From NCBI GenBank assembly GCA_947625655.1, contig CANQPD010000002.1, positions 306,255-370,254 of the forward strand: a DNA stretch of 64,000 bases, read 5' to 3'. Of the stretch, positions 62,901 to 64,000 are shown one piece after another; positions within the stretch are counted from its first letter, which is position 1, and every line of letters begins with the position of its first letter. The position numbers and the translations under genes are program-made. The stretch comes from an uncultured Dysosmobacter sp. (GTDB lineage: Bacteria > Bacillota > Clostridia > Oscillospirales > Oscillospiraceae). The notes below the pieces were generated by a model. It was not told the origin of the DNA, made no database searches, and saw only the letters and a list, made by a program, of their open reading frames with translations.

Positions 62901-63380
62901 CTTGGCAACGTTGATGGACCAGTTGGCGCCGGTGTAGCCCTCGATGGAGGCGTCATAGCCCAGAGCGCCCAGCAGCATCTTCATGAAGGCATAGCCCGTC
63001 AGGGTGCCGGCGGGACGGAAGGTGCCGTCAGCGTAGCCGCTGATGATGCCTTCCTTCGCGCAGTAGGCAATGTAGCCAGCGAAGGTGTGGTTGGTGGGCA
63101 CGTCCTTGTAGGGAGCGGTGTCCGCGTGGAGCTCAGCGGCGGTGGTGGGGCCCAGGATCATGTTGCAGATGATCTTGGCAGCCGCGCCACGGGTCAGAGA
63201 GCCCTGGGGGTTGAAGGAGCCGTCGGTGTAGCCATCGACGACGCCAATTTCGGAAATCACGTTGACGGCTTCTTCATAAGTGACCTTGTCGTCATCCGTG
63301 AAGTCCTTGGCTCCGGCGCTGATGGTGACCAGGGACATGGTCATTACCAGAGCCAGAACCAGAGAAAGGAACTTCTTCAT
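59964..63380 (-). CDS. Large S-layer-homology (SLH) domain protein
   Basis: 1138 residues. Signal peptide 1-24 (MKKFLSLVLALVMTMSLVTISAGA), then SLH repeats at about 26-70 (VTYEEAVNVISEIGVVDGYTDGSFNPQGSLTRGAAAKII) and 88-140 (YKDVPTNHTFAGYIAYCAKEGIISGYADGTFRPAGTLTGYAFMKMLLGALGY) and a degenerate third to about 200. The rest is acidic, rich in Asp, Thr, Val and Tyr, with no catalytic domain recognised, and ends in a short beta-rich, Ig-like part (TVTLSGTTGDWSGSTTVVSDNDKVTVTKDS). It is most likely a major cell-surface or S-layer protein bound to pyruvylated wall polymer. Biased codon use suggests high expression. Strong AAAGGAGG and a TTGACT/TATATT promoter precede it. Confidence 0.88.
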   Translation of the reverse strand: MKKFLSLVLALVMTMSLVTISAGAKDFTDDDKVTYEEAVNVISEIGVVDGYTDGSFNPQGSLTRGAAAKIICNMILGPTTAAELHADTAPYKDVPTNHTFAGYIAYCAKEGIISGYADGTFRPAGTLTGYAFMKMLLGALGYDASIEGYTGANWSINVAKQALAIGLNKSLEGDFNGIKAVNREEAALYAFNTLKADMVEYDTTINTTINGQTVTIGNSKAKAMEWLNSASRQKNIKDDKYIQFAEQYFTKLYLTEDVDVFGRPDREWEYDGKDIGTYVNYDLLVEEYTAKVTGKDLYDLLGKSTIEDYETTVYIDGVSDSKVDANVFEAADMNKNNKEKVGATGDGVLTQVFVDTDDKEVTIAIINTYLAIADSDYNTKKEEASFNIYGLDKKTVSGGFEYVKTLTDNKEDVVKGVKASIDDFDVEDVAEDDAYLVNVADGEIQILTKAEVVEDTEISAFKVGSNVTAAGTKYNYADAAEYDFEVLDQYTDTKINLKDVTYNIYLDLYDNLIGIELVEDADNYVFITGVDDGYSNLSTKNITAAAIFTDGTMETITVNTTKSDLGITSATDLALVNSWYTYTVNNDGVYTVKKVKSVNEAATNVPGGSTNSSKVAQYADANRTSVIDKKNIFLEGGGTSTFNKVYGNDSTVYLTASIKEVRTDYVPSATPAATSAIIIDEVDSVTTGIKNANIEPWIHVAGESDPCEIDKADADLTPDAVTNSRYSSGVYTLYKDNGYVIAAVVVGEDAAASKNLVYAHTKDVEMESYDKTTDEWTWTRKVISNGEEIEITEKGDALTYLDRMNRFNWYQVKYNGNGEVIDVIPVATALTLNNEWVSNITDLYTTINTGKDTILYTQDFPVIGQPADQPTMKGNTLYVTSTIAANNGFYVDEDAKIVLLQYNKNSLDTSYYTGSDELESIIDTLNEKNVGGYEYQISAIIENGIATTVVVYDKTNNYERPVTNKDTDVKFNARNEATIEYYGVANRPTEDEAIDMIEAELERQGYTIDKRTYTSGTYSWDVTDSRGFTVSPAFTFDPSNGRVQLYKVTLTKSTGNATTLDPWTLSDSVVYLANGADTTVTLSGTTGDWSGSTTVVSDNDKVTVTKDSVSTDTHSVTIKITLNAVADQSVKLSGSWEH

Positions 63381-63531
63381 GGTTTTTCCTCCTTTTAGAT
63401 TTGGCGGTGAAGAGCCGCCATATTTTTGCGAAACAGGGCGGCCATGGGCCGTTTCCGGCGCACATACAGTGGCTAGCCGACCCCGTATCTATGCCGGGAC
63501 AGGCCATCCGGACACTCCGTTCCGCACGATG

Positions 63532-63561
63532 AATATACCACGCCGTCAACGGCAAAGTCAA
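63532..63561 (-). promoter_or_regulatory. Promoter of the SLH protein gene
   Basis: Minus strand: TTGACT (63561-63556), 18-nt spacer, TATATT (63537-63532). The leader of about 145 nt contains GGCGG/CCGCC (63403-63420 region) next to the ribosome site and other GC-rich pairings. Confidence 0.65.
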
Positions 63562-63660
63562 CAAATCGCAATGTTTTGTAACGTGACTGTAACAAAACCG
63601 CGTATAAAATCCAGATGTCCTGTTTTCCGGCATTTTCGCCAGAAATATCCTATAATTTCG

Positions 63661-63706
63661 AAAAAGCAGGGCGTTTTAGCCCTTCAAAAATAAGCCAAAA
63701 CGCCCT
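63661..63706 (-). ncRNA. Possible ~50-nt hairpin transcript or terminator upstream of the SLH gene
   Basis: A promoter (TTGGCG-N17-TATAAT, 63744-63716 on the minus strand) would start near 63709, immediately before a hairpin AGGGCGTTTT/AAAACGCCCT (63697-63706 with 63668-63677) followed by GCTTTTTCG. The unit therefore makes a very short RNA, or the hairpin is the terminator of a gene beyond the right edge. Confidence 0.4.
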
Positions 63707-63715
63707 TGACGCACT

Positions 63716-63744
63716 ATTATAATGATATGTGTATTTGCCGCCAA
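63716..63744 (-). promoter_or_regulatory. Promoter ahead of the hairpin upstream of the SLH gene
   Basis: Minus strand: TTGGCG (63744-63739), 17-nt spacer, TATAAT (63721-63716). Confidence 0.5.
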
Positions 63745-63780
63745 CTGTAACATAATGCGCCCCGGCGGCCCAGGCCCCCG

Positions 63781-64000
63781 CCACTCGGCCGCGAGCCCAG
63801 CAAAGCGGGTCGCGGCCGAAAGCGAAGAAATTCCCTGTCCGGCTAAGAAGTCTCGCCGCAAGGCGGGGCTTCGTGCCAAACAGGGAAACCCGGGCCCCGC
63901 CACTCGGCCGCGAGCCCAGCAAGGCGGGTCGCGGCCGAAAGCGAAGAAATTCCCTGTCCGGCTAAGAAGTCTCGCCGCAAGGCGGGGCTTCGTGCCAAAC
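63781..64000. repeat. Tandem 119-bp structured repeat, running off the right edge
   Basis: CCACTCGGCC.. begins at 63781 and again at 63900; the second copy is cut at the window end (101 bp seen) and differs by one base (CAAAGCGGG/CAAGGCGGG). Each unit has GGCCGCGA pairing with TCGCGGCC (63787-63818 region) and TTCCCTGT (63831-63838) pairing with ACAGGGAA (63880-63887) around CTCGCC-GCAA-GGCG. No plausible gene lies inside. Confidence 0.85.

Noticed and set aside
59967..63398. 1143-codon open frame antisense to the SLH protein gene
   Set aside because: It mirrors the real gene on the other strand, lacks a ribosome site and family resemblance, and its composition (Gly/Val/Asp-rich) is what antisense reading of biased codons gives.
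63781..64000. CRISPR array at the right edge
   Set aside because: The repeat unit is 119 bp and units follow each other without unique spacers.

Overview
The window reads as a stretch of chromosome from a GC-rich, anaerobic, low-endospore-signal Firmicute, most likely a gut Oscillospiraceae (Flavonifractor/Lawsonibacter/Oscillibacter-like). This is an inference. It rests on the HrcA/CIRCE-controlled hrcA-grpE-dnaK-dnaJ operon, a six-gene Rnf complex, ECF vitamin transporters, lipoprotein-type binding proteins starting MKK..L..AACG, a CarD-like regulator, an S-layer-homology protein, and consensus TTGACA/TATAAT promoters in otherwise GC-rich DNA. No rRNA, tRNA, CRISPR array, phage gene or transposase gene was seen.

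Layout. 1-3.5 kb: 5' part of a family II pyrophosphatase, an M24 peptidase and pyrG (all minus), with a scar-like duplicate of the pyrG tail. 3.6-7.8 kb: a TrpXYZ-like ABC importer with a small leader ORF, then a fumarylacetoacetase-family enzyme. 7.8-12.9 kb: DegV, MarR-MATE efflux pair, TetR, NCS2 purine/pyrimidine permease. 13-17.2 kb: an amino-acid ABC importer in one operon with an AbgB-like M20 amidohydrolase. 17.4-24.9 kb: a DUF4015-type protein, rpiB, a PHP phosphatase and the heat-shock operon with a perfect CIRCE. 25-31.5 kb: folT under a tetrahydrofolate riboswitch candidate, then rnfCDGEAB. 31.6-39 kb: DUF975 protein, an ECF S component divergent from a MocR/PdxR regulator, an arsR-trxB-trxA redox operon, rpe, recR and an HTH regulator. 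39-46 kb: a cysteine/serine breakdown cluster with a sigma-54 activator and two sigma-54 promoters. 46-55.7 kb: an ABC importer (binding protein, double permease, long ATPase), a HAD phosphatase, and a binding protein-histidine kinase-AraC response regulator operon that resembles the HptARS hexose-phosphate sensor. 55.8-64 kb: CarD, a LysM-G5-M23 cell-wall protein, pta and a large SLH protein.

The signal least explained by known features is a ~220-bp non-coding element present twice (about 24968-25187 and 56437-56658, same orientation). It folds into several hairpins whose paired bases co-vary between the copies. Each copy is bracketed by two identical copies of a local terminator palindrome, which is different at the two sites. 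It looks like a structured element that inserts at terminators and duplicates them. A second, unrelated structured repeat (119-bp period) begins at 63781 and runs off the right edge. Other points of interest are the shared sigma-54 control of the cysteine cluster, a PdxR-like regulator whose PLP lysine position is glutamine, a thioredoxin-reductase homologue without NADPH motifs, and an ABC ATPase with a ~120-residue insertion.
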